From JANXLS01 sp038227045 (GTDB taxonomy: Bacteria; Planctomycetota; SZUA-567; H5-PLA8), in the NCBI GenBank assembly GCA_038227045.1, contig JBBRQD010000005.1, positions 45,829-109,828 on the forward strand: DNA of 64,000 bases, in the 5' to 3' direction. Under the pieces are notes generated by a model. That model was not told where the DNA came from. It was given only the letters and a program-made list of their open reading frames with translations, and searched no databases. The first letter of the stretch is position 1. Each line of letters starts with the position of its first letter. Positions 35,150 to 45,190 of the stretch are shown in pieces. The translations under genes were made by a program, and so were the position numbers.

Positions 35150-35554
35150 TCAATGAAAATGCCGTTCGATGTAATCGATCGCCTGATCCAGATCGGGCAT
35201 GATTTTCGTGCAGAAGCGCGCCATCCAGGGCGAGCAGTTTTTGAATTCGTAGGGCGAAAACGCGATCACGAATTTGCGCAGGTCGTGGCTGGCGTAAAAG
35301 ACTTCCATCGACGTGCCGACGCTGGCCTTCGAATAGTTCACCAGCAGCAGGTCGGCGTCGCGGACGTCCTGCAAGTCGAAGTCGACGATCTCGTTGGCGC
35401 TGTCGATTTCGTTGTCGCGGAAACTGCGCCGCATGGGGTCGAGCAGGATGAAGCGTCCTGCGAGACGTTCCTTCGCGCGCGTGCGCCAGTCTTTCATTTC
35501 GCCCGTCTGACAATCCATGATCGGGCCGCAGAGGTAGATTTTTTTATGTTCCAT
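35150..35554 (-). CDS. Nucleoside 2-deoxyribosyltransferase-like protein
   Basis: Small 134-residue protein of the nucleoside deoxyribosyltransferase fold: KKIYLCGPIMD start, DLQDVRDADLLLVNYSK, and GTSMEVFYASHD in which Glu is the expected nucleophile. Such proteins exchange bases between deoxynucleosides or hydrolyse nucleotide glycosidic bonds. Substrate not determinable. It lies 61 nt downstream (on its strand, 3') of the large dehydrogenase gene and may be co-transcribed with it. Confidence 0.85.
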   Translation of the reverse strand: MEHKKIYLCGPIMDCQTGEMKDWRTRAKERLAGRFILLDPMRRSFRDNEIDSANEIVDFDLQDVRDADLLLVNYSKASVGTSMEVFYASHDLRKFVIAFSPYEFKNCSPWMARFCTKIMPDLDQAIDYIERHFH

Positions 35555-35615
35555 GGCCGCGCATTCTAGCGCGATCCAATTCCGCGCGCAACCTGAACAC
35601 GCCCCTGCCCTGCTC

Positions 35616-38600
35616 TCAGCGCTTCACCGTTTTCGAGAGCAGGAAGGCCATCAGATTGTTGAAGTCTTCCGGTGAAATGGCTTCGACGAGGCCGTCGGGC
35701 ATCAGCGAGTTTTGCGATTCGCGAATTTCCTTGATGTCCTTTTTGTCGTGGCTCGTCTCCTCGCCCTTGGTATCGGCGAAGACGATCTGCTCGCCCTCCT
35801 CGCGCCGCTTCAGGCCGCTGAATGTTTGTCCACTGGTGAGTTTGACGATGCTGACTCGAAACGCTATGTCCACGTTGCGGCTGGGGTCGAGCACGTCTTC
35901 GACGATGCGCTCCAACCCGCGCGCGCCGACGCCGTCGAGCTGCGGCCCAATTGTCTTTCCTTTGCCGTCGAGCTGGTGGCAGGGCATGCAATTCTTCTCA
36001 AAGACCTTTGCGCCGATTTCCACGGAGGCTTTTTCCACGTGGAAATTTTTGATGCGCTGGTCAATCGCGCTTTGTATCTGTTCGTTGGCGGCTGGCAAGC
36101 CCTTCGTCAGCTTCTCGATTTTTGCAGCCAAGTCGGCAATCTTCAATGCACCGAGCCGGTCGGCGACCGCGCGGTTCAACAGCAGCCGCGGCGATGCTTT
36201 GCCCTCGCCGATGGCTTTTAGCAGATTCTCGCCGCCGCTGTCCGACGAGCATGCCGCCAGAGCGATTTTGGTCTGCAACTTGTCCGGCGCTCCACGCATT
36301 GTTTCCACCAGGATTGCGTTCCTTTCTGGAAAATCGGAACTGGCCAGCGCGATGGCGGCGTTCTCGCGGATCGCGGACGATTCGCTGGCGTCGCGCACGA
36401 TGTCGGCGAACTTCGCGCTGAATTTCCCGGTATTGAACGCGGCCAATGCCGCAGCCGCGGAGACGCGCGCGGTGTCGGCGACTTTTCTGTTTGAAACAAT
36501 CTCGCCCAGCTTCGTTTCGGCTTCGACGAGTTTCATCTGCCCGGCCAGCTCGATTGCGGTCTGCATCTTTTGGGCCGAGCTGGCGGTGTCCGCCGGCACG
36601 TCAACCACCGCGGGTGCGAATCGCCCGACGGCCAGCCAGGCAAAGCCCGCGGCGGTGTCTCCATCGACCAGTTCGAAATAAACTTTCTTGCCTGCATGCT
36701 TCGTCAAATTCCATTCGGTTTTTTCGGCCGTGTCGCTGCGCGGTGGGAGCGCCTCCATTAATAGCTCCTTCGTCTCCGCGTCGCGCAGGCGGATGAAATT
36801 CTTCGGCGGATGAACTTGAGGCGGCACGCCATTGTGCCCGGCCGAATAGAAGGAGAGTTTTGCAGGCACATCGAACGTCTTCGAGCGAAAGATGCCGGTG
36901 AGCTTTTCACCCAGCGGCAGGCTGCTCAAAAATGTATCCGATTTTCCGTCAGAACAGATGCGGGTTTGCGCGACCCACGGATTCGCCGCGTTCGGGGAGC
37001 CGTCGAGCGCCAGTGCGGTCCATGTCTGCTCCTTGCTTTCGCCATCAAGCGACAGCGCCTTGCCGACTGTTTCCGCGGCCCACGCGCGCACGGCCGGGCT
37101 GAGCGGAATCCCGCGCCGCGCCGCGCCGTCCTGGATCGATTTCAGCAGCGGCAATTGCTCTCCGACATTCCCGGCGAAGCGCGCGCGCGCCGATGCCACC
37201 AGCGCGTCGAGTTCATTGAACGGGAGGTATTTCATCGCGTGTTCAAAATATTTGCCGGAGTCTTTCGGCGCATCTTTCGCGACCGCCAGATACTTGACGA
37301 GTATCGCCGCCGCGTCTTCGCTCGGCGCCCCCAAACCGACGTCGGCGACCGTTTGCAGTTCCTTTTCGTCCAGGTTCAACGCGCTGATTTTTTCGTAAAT
37401 TCCTTTCAACAGCAACTGGTTGCGCAACGCCATGCGGACGACGTAGACGAGATGCGTGTCTTTGGCGTCGGCGCTGGCGCGCAGCGCGATCAGCGGCTTC
37501 ACATTCTCGGCGGACGGATGCTGGCCGAGCGCGTCGGCCGCGGCGCGCTGCACCCACGGATCGGCGTCTTTTAGCCCGTTCAATGCCCAGCCGTGCTGTT
37601 TCTCCGACCACGCCGCGATTTCTGAAAGCGCTTTCATGACGTGCGTGCGAACGGCGCGGTCCGGATCGGCGGCGAGCGCGCCAAGCGCCGATTCGTCCAA
37701 GGCTTTTTGATTGAACAGCGCCCACAGCGCACAGACTTTTTGGTTTGGCGTGCCGGTCTTCAAAACTGCTTTGAGCGGTTCGACACTTGCCGCGCCAATG
37801 TGATCCACGATCTGCCACATCGACAGGAGGCGCAGCGTGAGATTCGAATCGCCAGTCAGCGCGATAAGTTCGTCCGCGTTCTTCTTCGTCAAATCCGGCG
37901 GCAGTTTATCGGCCAGCGGTTTCTCGGGAGTGCCCTTATACACAATGCGCCAGATGCGTCCGCGCTCGCGGTCGCGGGCGGGGTGCGTAAGGGACACTTC
38001 GTAATGCCCGATAATGCGGTTGTAAAAGTCCGAGACGTAGAGCGCGCCGTCCGGTCCGAATTGGATGCAATTCGGCCGGAACCACGGATCGTCGGCGCTC
38101 AGAAAATCAGGAAGCTCTTTCGCCGTCCGTGTGGTGCCCGAATCAAACAGCTCATCGCGGTTGATTTTGCTGGTCATCACGTTGCCCGTGAACACGCAAT
38201 TGCGGTATTCCTCGGGGAAACGATTGTCCGTGTACACGACGATGCCGCAATTCGCCGTCGAACCGTGAAGATGGCTCATCATCGCCGGACCGAAACCGAG
38301 ACCGTCGTCCTTTTTTCCGAAGCTCGGATAATGTGCGCCGCGCAACAGTTGATAAATGGGCAGCGTGTGGCAGTCGCAGGAATACACATTGCCGAGCGGG
38401 TCGAGCGCCAAACCGAACGGATTGACCTGGCCCCACGTGTACTGTTCGATATGCGAGCCGTCGGGACGGAAGCGGTAGGTGTTGCCCGAATTCATTTTGA
38501 TTTCGGATCCGTCGAGCGCTTTGACCGTCGAATCGTTGTTGAAACCGTGCGTCGCGTAAATCCAGCCGTCGAATCCGCGCACGAAATTACCACTCATGCC

Positions 38601-39128
38601 GTGCGTGTCTTTTTGGAAGCCGATGCGGTCGAGCAGCACGCTGCGCTTGTCCGATTTCCCGGCGCCGGTGGTGTCTTCGAAATAGTGGATGAACGGAATG
38701 CTGTGGCCGATCGCGCCGCTGCCATAGGGAATCACACCGATGGGAATATTCAAGCCCTCGGCGAACGTGACGACTTTTTTCGCTTTGCCGCTCACGTCGA
38801 AATCCGACAGGATTTTGATGGAGTCGCGGGCCTTCAGCGGATCCTTTGCCGGATGGGGGTATTCGACGGTGCTCGTAATCCACAGCCGCCCCGCGGCGTC
38901 GAACGCCAGGTTGATCGGCTTGTTGATCTCCGGCTCGGATGCGACCAATTGCGCTTCGAATCCCGGTGGCAGATGAAATCCCTGCCGTTCCTCCTCGGGC
39001 GAAAGCGGTTCAGACTTGCGAATCACGTCGTTGAAGTCGACGGCTTTGGCTTGAGCCGCGCGCGCATCCGAAGACGCCGCAACACAGATTAATAGGACGA
39101 CGGACCCCACGATTCGGTCGCAACGCAT
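35616..39128 (-). CDS. PVC-type secreted dehydrogenase with HEAT repeats and heme c domain
   Basis: 1170 residues in order: signal peptide (VGSVVLLICVAASSDARA), a sorbosone-dehydrogenase-like beta-propeller to about 405 (HLPPGFEAQLVASEPEI, ITDxx-like GFDGWIYATHGFNNDS, YRFRPDGS, FGPDGALYVSDFYN), HEAT repeats to about 640 (QRAAADALGQHPSAENVKPL), a further beta domain, more HEAT repeats, and a C-terminal heme domain with CMPCH near 1048 followed by GPQLDGVG and a conserved tail. This is the 'membrane-bound dehydrogenase plus Pirellula/Verrucomicrobium-type heme-binding' architecture, thought to oxidise sugars or alcohols in the periplasm. Substrate unknown. Confidence 0.92.
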   Translation of the reverse strand: MRCDRIVGSVVLLICVAASSDARAAQAKAVDFNDVIRKSEPLSPEEERQGFHLPPGFEAQLVASEPEINKPINLAFDAAGRLWITSTVEYPHPAKDPLKARDSIKILSDFDVSGKAKKVVTFAEGLNIPIGVIPYGSGAIGHSIPFIHYFEDTTGAGKSDKRSVLLDRIGFQKDTHGMSGNFVRGFDGWIYATHGFNNDSTVKALDGSEIKMNSGNTYRFRPDGSHIEQYTWGQVNPFGLALDPLGNVYSCDCHTLPIYQLLRGAHYPSFGKKDDGLGFGPAMMSHLHGSTANCGIVVYTDNRFPEEYRNCVFTGNVMTSKINRDELFDSGTTRTAKELPDFLSADDPWFRPNCIQFGPDGALYVSDFYNRIIGHYEVSLTHPARDRERGRIWRIVYKGTPEKPLADKLPPDLTKKNADELIALTGDSNLTLRLLSMWQIVDHIGAASVEPLKAVLKTGTPNQKVCALWALFNQKALDESALGALAADPDRAVRTHVMKALSEIAAWSEKQHGWALNGLKDADPWVQRAAADALGQHPSAENVKPLIALRASADAKDTHLVYVVRMALRNQLLLKGIYEKISALNLDEKELQTVADVGLGAPSEDAAAILVKYLAVAKDAPKDSGKYFEHAMKYLPFNELDALVASARARFAGNVGEQLPLLKSIQDGAARRGIPLSPAVRAWAAETVGKALSLDGESKEQTWTALALDGSPNAANPWVAQTRICSDGKSDTFLSSLPLGEKLTGIFRSKTFDVPAKLSFYSAGHNGVPPQVHPPKNFIRLRDAETKELLMEALPPRSDTAEKTEWNLTKHAGKKVYFELVDGDTAAGFAWLAVGRFAPAVVDVPADTASSAQKMQTAIELAGQMKLVEAETKLGEIVSNRKVADTARVSAAAALAAFNTGKFSAKFADIVRDASESSAIRENAAIALASSDFPERNAILVETMRGAPDKLQTKIALAACSSDSGGENLLKAIGEGKASPRLLLNRAVADRLGALKIADLAAKIEKLTKGLPAANEQIQSAIDQRIKNFHVEKASVEIGAKVFEKNCMPCHQLDGKGKTIGPQLDGVGARGLERIVEDVLDPSRNVDIAFRVSIVKLTSGQTFSGLKRREEGEQIVFADTKGEETSHDKKDIKEIRESQNSLMPDGLVEAISPEDFNNLMAFLLSKTVKR

Positions 39129-39248
39129 GACGATTGATTCCCCGGGAAACGAGTGATATCCAGAAACAAAAAAACCGCGTGTAATGGATACGCCGCGGCT
39201 GCGCTACTGTAATTCAATTGTCAGAACACGCGCTACATTTTTGCAGCG

Positions 39249-39800
39249 TCAGGCATTTAAGAAAATTCTCCACGCAACTAACACGGCGACGAATTGGCCG
39301 ACGCACAGCGCGATAAGTGGCGCAAGAGCCTTTAATGAGGTTCTGTTGATTGAGCCGGGTATGCCACGTGCCGTTGCGATTGCGGCTCCCAGCGCGATGT
39401 ATGTAAAAAAGTGGTTCCAGGGACAGAACAGACAGAAGGCGGATAGATGCGCCAACAGCCAGAAGAACCAGAACGTGATCGCTGTCGCGACGCCAAGCCA
39501 TATCACGAGCAGGCGAATCACCGTAGCGCGATGCGATGCGCCATAGCTCGGCCCGAGTTCCCACCACAGCAGACAGCCAAAGAAAAATCCGAAACCGAGC
39601 AGCGCGTTGGGAACGTAAAACGCGCGGGCTTGCGGCGTGCACAAGACTTTGTCGCAATCGATGAAATCGGTCCACGAACACAGGCCCGATCCCGATTTCA
39701 CCCAGCCGCTTTTCAACGCCACGTAGCGCCACGAAAGCCACACGCAGTCGGCCACGCCGACAGCGAGCGCGCCAGTGAGTATTTTTTCTGAACGCGTCAT
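39249..39800 (-). CDS. Vitamin K epoxide reductase-family membrane protein
   Basis: 183 residues with about four to five transmembrane helices. The active-site CxxC is CLFC in SAFCLFCPWNHFF, and the loop cysteines are in CSWTDFIDCDKVL. Bacterial VKOR homologues re-oxidise DsbA-like proteins with quinone, making disulfides in the periplasm. Its ATG 39800 overlaps the TGA of the upstream glycosyltransferase as ATGA, so it is translationally coupled to the glycan operon, although its role is generic. No fused thioredoxin domain is present. Confidence 0.85.
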   Translation of the reverse strand: MTRSEKILTGALAVGVADCVWLSWRYVALKSGWVKSGSGLCSWTDFIDCDKVLCTPQARAFYVPNALLGFGFFFGCLLWWELGPSYGASHRATVIRLLVIWLGVATAITFWFFWLLAHLSAFCLFCPWNHFFTYIALGAAIATARGIPGSINRTSLKALAPLIALCVGQFVAVLVAWRIFLNA

Positions 39801-41014
39801 TCGGAGGGCCGAAATACGGCGTCGAATTGAGGCAGTGTGCGGGCGTCGCAATACGCCTCGTCGAACGCCTGGCGCGCGCGCGCGCGAAATGCTTCCAGCG
39901 CTTGTTCGTCCGCGATCATCTTGCGCACGAACGCGACCAGTTCGGCGCTCTGTCCGTGGCGCAAACTGATTCCGCAATCGAAGCGTCGAATCGCTTCGTC
40001 GACGTTGCTTTTTTCCGGCCCGACGTAAATCACCGGCAAACCCATCGCGAGACTCGCGTGCATCTTGCTGGGACTCATCAGTCCCAGCGCGTCATCCCGC
40101 AGCGTAATCAGGGAACATTTCGCGCCCGACATGTGCTCGGGCAACCGTTCCGTCGGGACGGCCAAATACGCCTTCATGACGACATTTTCGAGCCCGCGCG
40201 CGTTACGGGCGGCGTCGAGTTGGGTCCAGCGCGCGCCGCCTCCGCAGATAACGAATTGAACCGGTTCCCCGCGCAGCAATTCGGCCGCGTCCAGGACGGT
40301 GTCGAAGAGGTGTCCATAGCCGACGTTGCCGATATACAGGATCGTGAATTTCTCGCGGCTGCCGGGGATCTGAAAATTCCGGCGCGACGCCTCGTACACG
40401 CCGCGATTAAAAATAGACGCGCTCTCCCAATTCGATATCACCGACGAAGGCAGATCACGCGACGCATATTGGGAGTGCAGGAGTTGGATCATCGGTTGAT
40501 CCAATCCCACCAGATGGTCCACACGGTCGAAAATCTCACGATTGATCCGGCGCAACATGCGGCTGACAAACCCGTCTTTGCGAATCAGGCCGTAGCGTTC
40601 AATCACGTCGGGATAACAATCCATGTTCCAGAGGATCAGACGCGTATCGGGATGCATTGTTTTGTGAAGCGCGCCGGCGAGCGCAATGAATGGCGGGGTC
40701 GTCATCGAGACGATCACGTCCTGCTTAGGCAACGTCGCCACGCGCAGCATCGTCAGCAAATAGAAGGATGCGTAATCGATCAGCCTGCGAAGATGGCTGC
40801 CTTTGCCGAACTGCGGAGTCCAGAGATGCACGATCCGCAGATTTTTCGTCGCGCCGCTTCTTTCATTTGATTGAGGATAGACGTAGCCTCCACGGCTGGT
40901 CATCACCGTGACATCATCGCCGCGCGCCGCGCGATCCTCCGCCAGCGACGCGGCGAGGTGGGCCGTGGGGCTGATGTCGGGAATGTAGAATTGGTTGAGG
41001 ATCAGAACCCGCAT
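39797..41014 (-). CDS. Glycosyltransferase, GT4-type
   Basis: GT-B fold enzyme of 405 residues beginning MRVLILNQFYIPDISPTAHL, the WcaI/WbuB-like start of GT4 enzymes that add deoxyhexosamines. The donor-binding half has ILYIGNVGYGHLFDTVLDAA and, near 320, LGLMSPSKMHASLAMGLPVIY, where the EX7E region is replaced by a related pattern. Start 41014 is set by the conserved N-terminus. It is 19 nt after the carbamoyltransferase and overlaps VKOR by 4 nt. Confidence 0.9.
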   Translation of the reverse strand: MRVLILNQFYIPDISPTAHLAASLAEDRAARGDDVTVMTSRGGYVYPQSNERSGATKNLRIVHLWTPQFGKGSHLRRLIDYASFYLLTMLRVATLPKQDVIVSMTTPPFIALAGALHKTMHPDTRLILWNMDCYPDVIERYGLIRKDGFVSRMLRRINREIFDRVDHLVGLDQPMIQLLHSQYASRDLPSSVISNWESASIFNRGVYEASRRNFQIPGSREKFTILYIGNVGYGHLFDTVLDAAELLRGEPVQFVICGGGARWTQLDAARNARGLENVVMKAYLAVPTERLPEHMSGAKCSLITLRDDALGLMSPSKMHASLAMGLPVIYVGPEKSNVDEAIRRFDCGISLRHGQSAELVAFVRKMIADEQALEAFRARARQAFDEAYCDARTLPQFDAVFRPSE

Positions 41015-41033
41015 GAAATCCGGTGGCGCTCTT

Positions 41034-42791
41034 TTATTTGCCGCACTTAACGGCACAAAAAGGCCCCATGCACAACGCGTCCACGTCGTTTCTCATGTAA
41101 CAATCAACGGCCTGTTCCGGAGTATCCACGATGGGTTCGTTTTCGTTGAAACTCGTGTTCAACAGTGCGGGCACGCCGCTAAGTTTTGCGAATGCGGAAA
41201 TGAGATCGTAATATATTTCGTTTTGGGCGCGAGTGACCGTGTGCAATCGGCCGGTGAAATCCACGTGTGTCACCGCGGCCAGTTGCGTTCGCCGCTCTAC
41301 TTTAATCGGAACAACGTGCATCATGAATGGACTTTCTACATTCTGCTCGAACCAATGTGGAACTTCCTCGGCAAGAATGGATGGCGCAAATGGCCTGAAG
41401 GCTTCGCGGCGCTTGATTTTCCTGTTGATCAAATCCTTCATGCCGGGCCAGCCGGGGTGCGCCAGAATCGAGCGATTTCCCAGCGCACGCGGCCCCCATT
41501 CGGATTTGCCCTGGTACCAGCCGAGCACTTTTCCATTGTTCAGCAACTGCGCCGCGCGCTCGATGAGCGCGTAGCGGTCCAGGCGCTCGTAATCGATGCT
41601 GCGCGCCTTGAGCGCCGTTTCCATTGCTGCTTCGGAGTGCTCCGGTCCCAAGAACGCGTGCAAGACTGGCGCTTCGCGCGGCTTGCCCAGAATCGCGTGC
41701 CATGTATAGAGCGCCGCGCCGACGCTGGTCCCGTCGTCCGTCGCGGCGCAATGACTATAGGAATTCTTAAAGGGCGAATCGCGTAAAATCCGCGCGTTGC
41801 AGACACCGTTCAGGGCACAGCCGCCGGCGGTGACGAGATTCCGAGACGGCACGACGGAATGCAGCCAGTTGACGCAACCGATCGCGATATCTTCGAAATG
41901 CTGCTGGCACGACCGCGCGATGTCGTGGTCGCGTTCCGTAATGGGGCCGCCGCGAACGCGCGGCGCGCCGAGCCTTTCGATCAATGCGTTCGTGTACATC
42001 GGCGGGAGTACGATTTCGCCGTTTTCGTCGATGCACTCGTCGAACGATTTTCCCGAAAGCGGCCGCACGTATTTTTGATCGACGCGAAAGCACCCGCCGC
42101 GCCCACTGCGGCTGGGATGGACTATGTCGCGCAGCACATCCAGGTACGTGGGACGGCCGTACGCGGAAAGGCCCATGACTTTGTATTCTTCGCCGAAACG
42201 ATCGAAGCCGATGAACTGGCAGAGCGCCGTGTAGACCATTCCGAGCGAATGCGGCACAAAGACACGGTCGAGAATCTCGATCGTGTTGCCTGTGCAGCGC
42301 GCGTACAACGCCGAGACGAAGTCGCCAGAACCGTCGTAGGAAAATCCGGCCGCTTCGTCGAAACCACTGCAATAATAGGAGGAGGCAATGTGGGCGAGAT
42401 GGTGTTCGACGTGCACCGTTTTGAAGCGGCAGTCGGCGATCTTAGAACCGCAGGCATCCGCGAGCTGCTCGGGGATGCTTTTCAAGTTCGAACGCCGCGC
42501 GAAATGCGAAAGCACATTCGACGCAGTCTTGAACGGGTGGGTGGCGACGTGCGCGATCTTCGCGGACAAGTTGGCGTTGTAATCGTGCCCCAGCGCCACG
42601 TAGTCGATGTCTTTGACTTCCGCACCGGCTATATTCAGGACACAGCGAATCGCTTGTCCCGGAAAACCGGCGACATGCTTGATGCGTTTACCAAGCCGCT
42701 CTTCCGCCACGGCAGCGACGAGTTTTCCGTCGCAAACAAGGCAGGCTGAAGCGTCAGGATGGAAGGCATTCAGGCCGAGAATAAGCGTCAC
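41034..42791 (-). CDS. Carbamoyltransferase, NodU/CmcH family
   Basis: 585-residue enzyme that transfers carbamoyl from carbamoyl phosphate to a sugar hydroxyl. The N-terminal ASKHA half has ILGLNAFHPDASACLVCDGK and VEHHLAHIASSYYCSGFDEA; the C-terminal YrdC-like half has WYQGKSEWGPRALGNRSILA and VPALLNTSFNENEPIVDTPEQA. All family motifs look intact. Start is GTG 42791. In a glycan operon it most likely decorates the polymer or a precursor. Confidence 0.94.
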   Translation of the reverse strand: MTLILGLNAFHPDASACLVCDGKLVAAVAEERLGKRIKHVAGFPGQAIRCVLNIAGAEVKDIDYVALGHDYNANLSAKIAHVATHPFKTASNVLSHFARRSNLKSIPEQLADACGSKIADCRFKTVHVEHHLAHIASSYYCSGFDEAAGFSYDGSGDFVSALYARCTGNTIEILDRVFVPHSLGMVYTALCQFIGFDRFGEEYKVMGLSAYGRPTYLDVLRDIVHPSRSGRGGCFRVDQKYVRPLSGKSFDECIDENGEIVLPPMYTNALIERLGAPRVRGGPITERDHDIARSCQQHFEDIAIGCVNWLHSVVPSRNLVTAGGCALNGVCNARILRDSPFKNSYSHCAATDDGTSVGAALYTWHAILGKPREAPVLHAFLGPEHSEAAMETALKARSIDYERLDRYALIERAAQLLNNGKVLGWYQGKSEWGPRALGNRSILAHPGWPGMKDLINRKIKRREAFRPFAPSILAEEVPHWFEQNVESPFMMHVVPIKVERRTQLAAVTHVDFTGRLHTVTRAQNEIYYDLISAFAKLSGVPALLNTSFNENEPIVDTPEQAVDCYMRNDVDALCMGPFCAVKCGK

Positions 42792-42891
42792 GTCTGTATG
42801 CCACGCCGGTCAATTTTCAGAATCGAATTTTGATCCTTGATTGAATTTCAGGAACCGTTTGCCTTTTTACGCCGATCAATACAGAAATTCC

Positions 42892-44040
42892 TCACGAAAC
42901 CCACTCGGGGTGTGCGCCGCCGCCCAGAAGCCAACGGTATGTTTGCTCCGTCATTTCCGCGACGCGATCCCAAGAAAACTCGCGCATCATCCATTCTCGC
43001 CCCAGCGCGCCCATAGCCGCGAGTTTTTCCCTCGGCCGTACCATCGCGTACGCGAGGCACTCGGCGAGAACATCCGGTTGCGTGTCCGTCCACCAGCCGC
43101 AGCCTTCGCGTTCAAGATTCTTCCATGGCGCAAATTGGCTGACAACCACGGGGACGCCGTTCGCCAGCGCCTCGGCAACTGCAATGCCGAAGTTCTCCGT
43201 GTGCGAAGGCAGCACGAAAAGATCCGCGGATTGATACAACGAGTCTCGTTCCAACGCGTTAATTTTCCCCGGAAACGACACGCGTTCCAGTTTAAGCTCT
43301 TCCGCCAGCCTGCGCATTCGACTCAAGTAGCCGCCCTCATCCTCGCCGGCGGCGACAAGTTCCCATTCCGGATATCGACGCTGCAATAAAAACCAGCTTT
43401 TCAGCAGCCGATCCACCCCCTTCACCTCGTGCATGCGTCCAAGAAACAGCAGGCGCCGCAACACGGATTCTGATTTTACAACTGGTCTCATCGTTGGCAT
43501 ATCAATGCCGTTTGGGATGATCGCGCTGGGTGTCCTAAAAAAACGGCGCACCTCGGCCAATTCTTTTTCTGAGGTCACTTGGAAGCAATCCACCTCTTTA
43601 AGTGCAGCGTGCTGCATCAGCGTCCAAACGACCTGCTTACGCCACTTACGGAAATTCATCATCCATGGCGACAGAGTTCCGTGCGGCGAAAAAACAAAAC
43701 GGCACTTCGTGCCTTGTTTCGCTTCTGCGGGATAAATGCTGCTGGCGCGCCAGAGGCTGTGCGAGTGGATGATGCCGGCCCCCTTTTGCGCCGCGTCACG
43801 GAGCGCGCTTTTGAATGAAGTCGAGAGGCCCAAAGTCTGAAACCACCGCGAGCGCGGATAGGTGAACATTTCCACCCCCGGCGGCGCATCCGCATTAACC
43901 GGATCGACCATCAGCAGACGGACGTCCACGCCCCGCCGTGCCAGGGCGCTGCAAAGCGTCGTCACGGCCAACCCCAACCCGCCCAAATCAATCCGCGCCG
44001 CGGTATGGACTGCAGTTATCCGACTTTGACAATCGTGCAA
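42892..44040 (-). CDS. Glycosyltransferase, GT4-type
   Basis: 382 residues, GT-B fold. N-terminal RIDLGGLGLAVTTLCSALAR, donor half with LLFLGRMHEVKGVDRLLKSW, PGKINALERDSLYQSADLFV and LPSHTENFGIAVAEALANGV, the EX7E motif. The start at TTG 44040 is uncertain because no clean ribosome-binding site is seen; 25 nt separate it from the upstream GT4 gene. Confidence 0.92.
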   Translation of the reverse strand: MHDCQSRITAVHTAARIDLGGLGLAVTTLCSALARRGVDVRLLMVDPVNADAPPGVEMFTYPRSRWFQTLGLSTSFKSALRDAAQKGAGIIHSHSLWRASSIYPAEAKQGTKCRFVFSPHGTLSPWMMNFRKWRKQVVWTLMQHAALKEVDCFQVTSEKELAEVRRFFRTPSAIIPNGIDMPTMRPVVKSESVLRRLLFLGRMHEVKGVDRLLKSWFLLQRRYPEWELVAAGEDEGGYLSRMRRLAEELKLERVSFPGKINALERDSLYQSADLFVLPSHTENFGIAVAEALANGVPVVVSQFAPWKNLEREGCGWWTDTQPDVLAECLAYAMVRPREKLAAMGALGREWMMREFSWDRVAEMTEQTYRWLLGGGAHPEWVS

Positions 44041-44065
44041 ACGCGTTCCATGCCTCGATGCAGCT

Positions 44066-45190
44066 TCAATTCAAAATGACGGAAGAGACGCGTTCCGCCC
44101 ACATGTCCGCACTGAAAGGTTCCGCCATCTGCCTGGATCTGCGGCCTATCTCAGGCAAGTTCCGATAGTTCTTATGAATCCATTCCATGCCACCCGCCAA
44201 GGCCATGGCGTTTCCCGTTTCCAGCGACAGGCCGTTAAAGTATGAGCGCACCACCTCGACGGTTGCCCCGCATTCATCGGAACACAAAACCGGCAGGCCC
44301 GCGGCGCAGGCTTCGACCAACGCAATTCCCCACGCCTCGCTAAGGCTTGGCAAAATAAAAGCGCCGGCGGCCAACAATGCATTTTTTAATTCGTGCGGCT
44401 GCTGAAATCCCAAATCCGCGACGCCTTCGGCGGCTCTTATTTTTCCGGCTAACGGCCCCATCCCACAACACCGCAAGGGCCAAGCCTGTTCGTTTCGGGA
44501 TTTGTATATTCGGTGTGCCTCCAATAGACAGTCGATTCCCTTGCCTGTTTCATATTTGCCGACATACAAAAAATTCTTGGGCCAGCCTCCGGAGTTTTCC
44601 GTGCGCGTCTCGAGCAGGGGAGAGAACGAAGCAAAATCAAAGCCCAGAGCGCCGCGTTGAATCTTGCGCAACGGCAGTTTGAGATAGCGCGCAAGTTGCC
44701 AACTACGCTCGCCCGGCACAAAGAGATAATCCAGTCTGTCCAGAAGTCTGCCAATTTTAAGCCGCGCCAGTGCCTGCCTCAGATTGTAACGGCGCTGGTT
44801 GTCGATCATCATGATGAATTTCGAATGTGCTAACTCATTTTCAAACGCGAGCTGTGTGTAACCCGAGACACTCCAGCCGCTTAGGATCACAGCATGGGGT
44901 TTGTATTCCAGTGCCAGTTTGCGTACCAACGCCGCGTCGTGTCGTTCCTGTTCGTCAAGCAACCTATGCGAAAGGCCGCGCAGGATGTCGGTCGAAAAAT
45001 CCGCATTGTCCGCTGCGACCGGCGTATGAAACAGGGCGTGAATTTCCAGACCCTCACGCGCGGCAAGCGCCTTGCAGCAAGCCGCCATATAGCCAGAAAC
45101 CGCTTGCCAGCAGACGAGTACCTTTCGCCTAGGATTTCCGATGCCGGCGTGCTGACCTGACAAATTAAAACTCGCCGCTGCCATGGTCAT
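44066..45190 (-). CDS. Glycosyltransferase, GT4-type
   Basis: 374 residues. N-terminal KVLVCWQAVSGYMAACCKAL, C-terminal donor half NFLYVGKYETGKGIDCLLEA and LPSLSEAWGIALVEACAAGL (EX7E). Start ATG 45190 overlaps the stop of the polymerase gene as ATGA; ATG 45184 is an alternative. A longer frame into the polymerase gene exists but only as an overlap shadow. Confidence 0.9.
   Translation of the reverse strand: MTMAAASFNLSGQHAGIGNPRRKVLVCWQAVSGYMAACCKALAAREGLEIHALFHTPVAADNADFSTDILRGLSHRLLDEQERHDAALVRKLALEYKPHAVILSGWSVSGYTQLAFENELAHSKFIMMIDNQRRYNLRQALARLKIGRLLDRLDYLFVPGERSWQLARYLKLPLRKIQRGALGFDFASFSPLLETRTENSGGWPKNFLYVGKYETGKGIDCLLEAHRIYKSRNEQAWPLRCCGMGPLAGKIRAAEGVADLGFQQPHELKNALLAAGAFILPSLSEAWGIALVEACAAGLPVLCSDECGATVEVVRSYFNGLSLETGNAMALAGGMEWIHKNYRNLPEIGRRSRQMAEPFSADMWAERVSSVILN

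Noticed and set aside
37641..39092. 483-codon plus-strand frame opposite the large dehydrogenase
   Set aside because: Antisense of the propeller domain with no start signal or domain.
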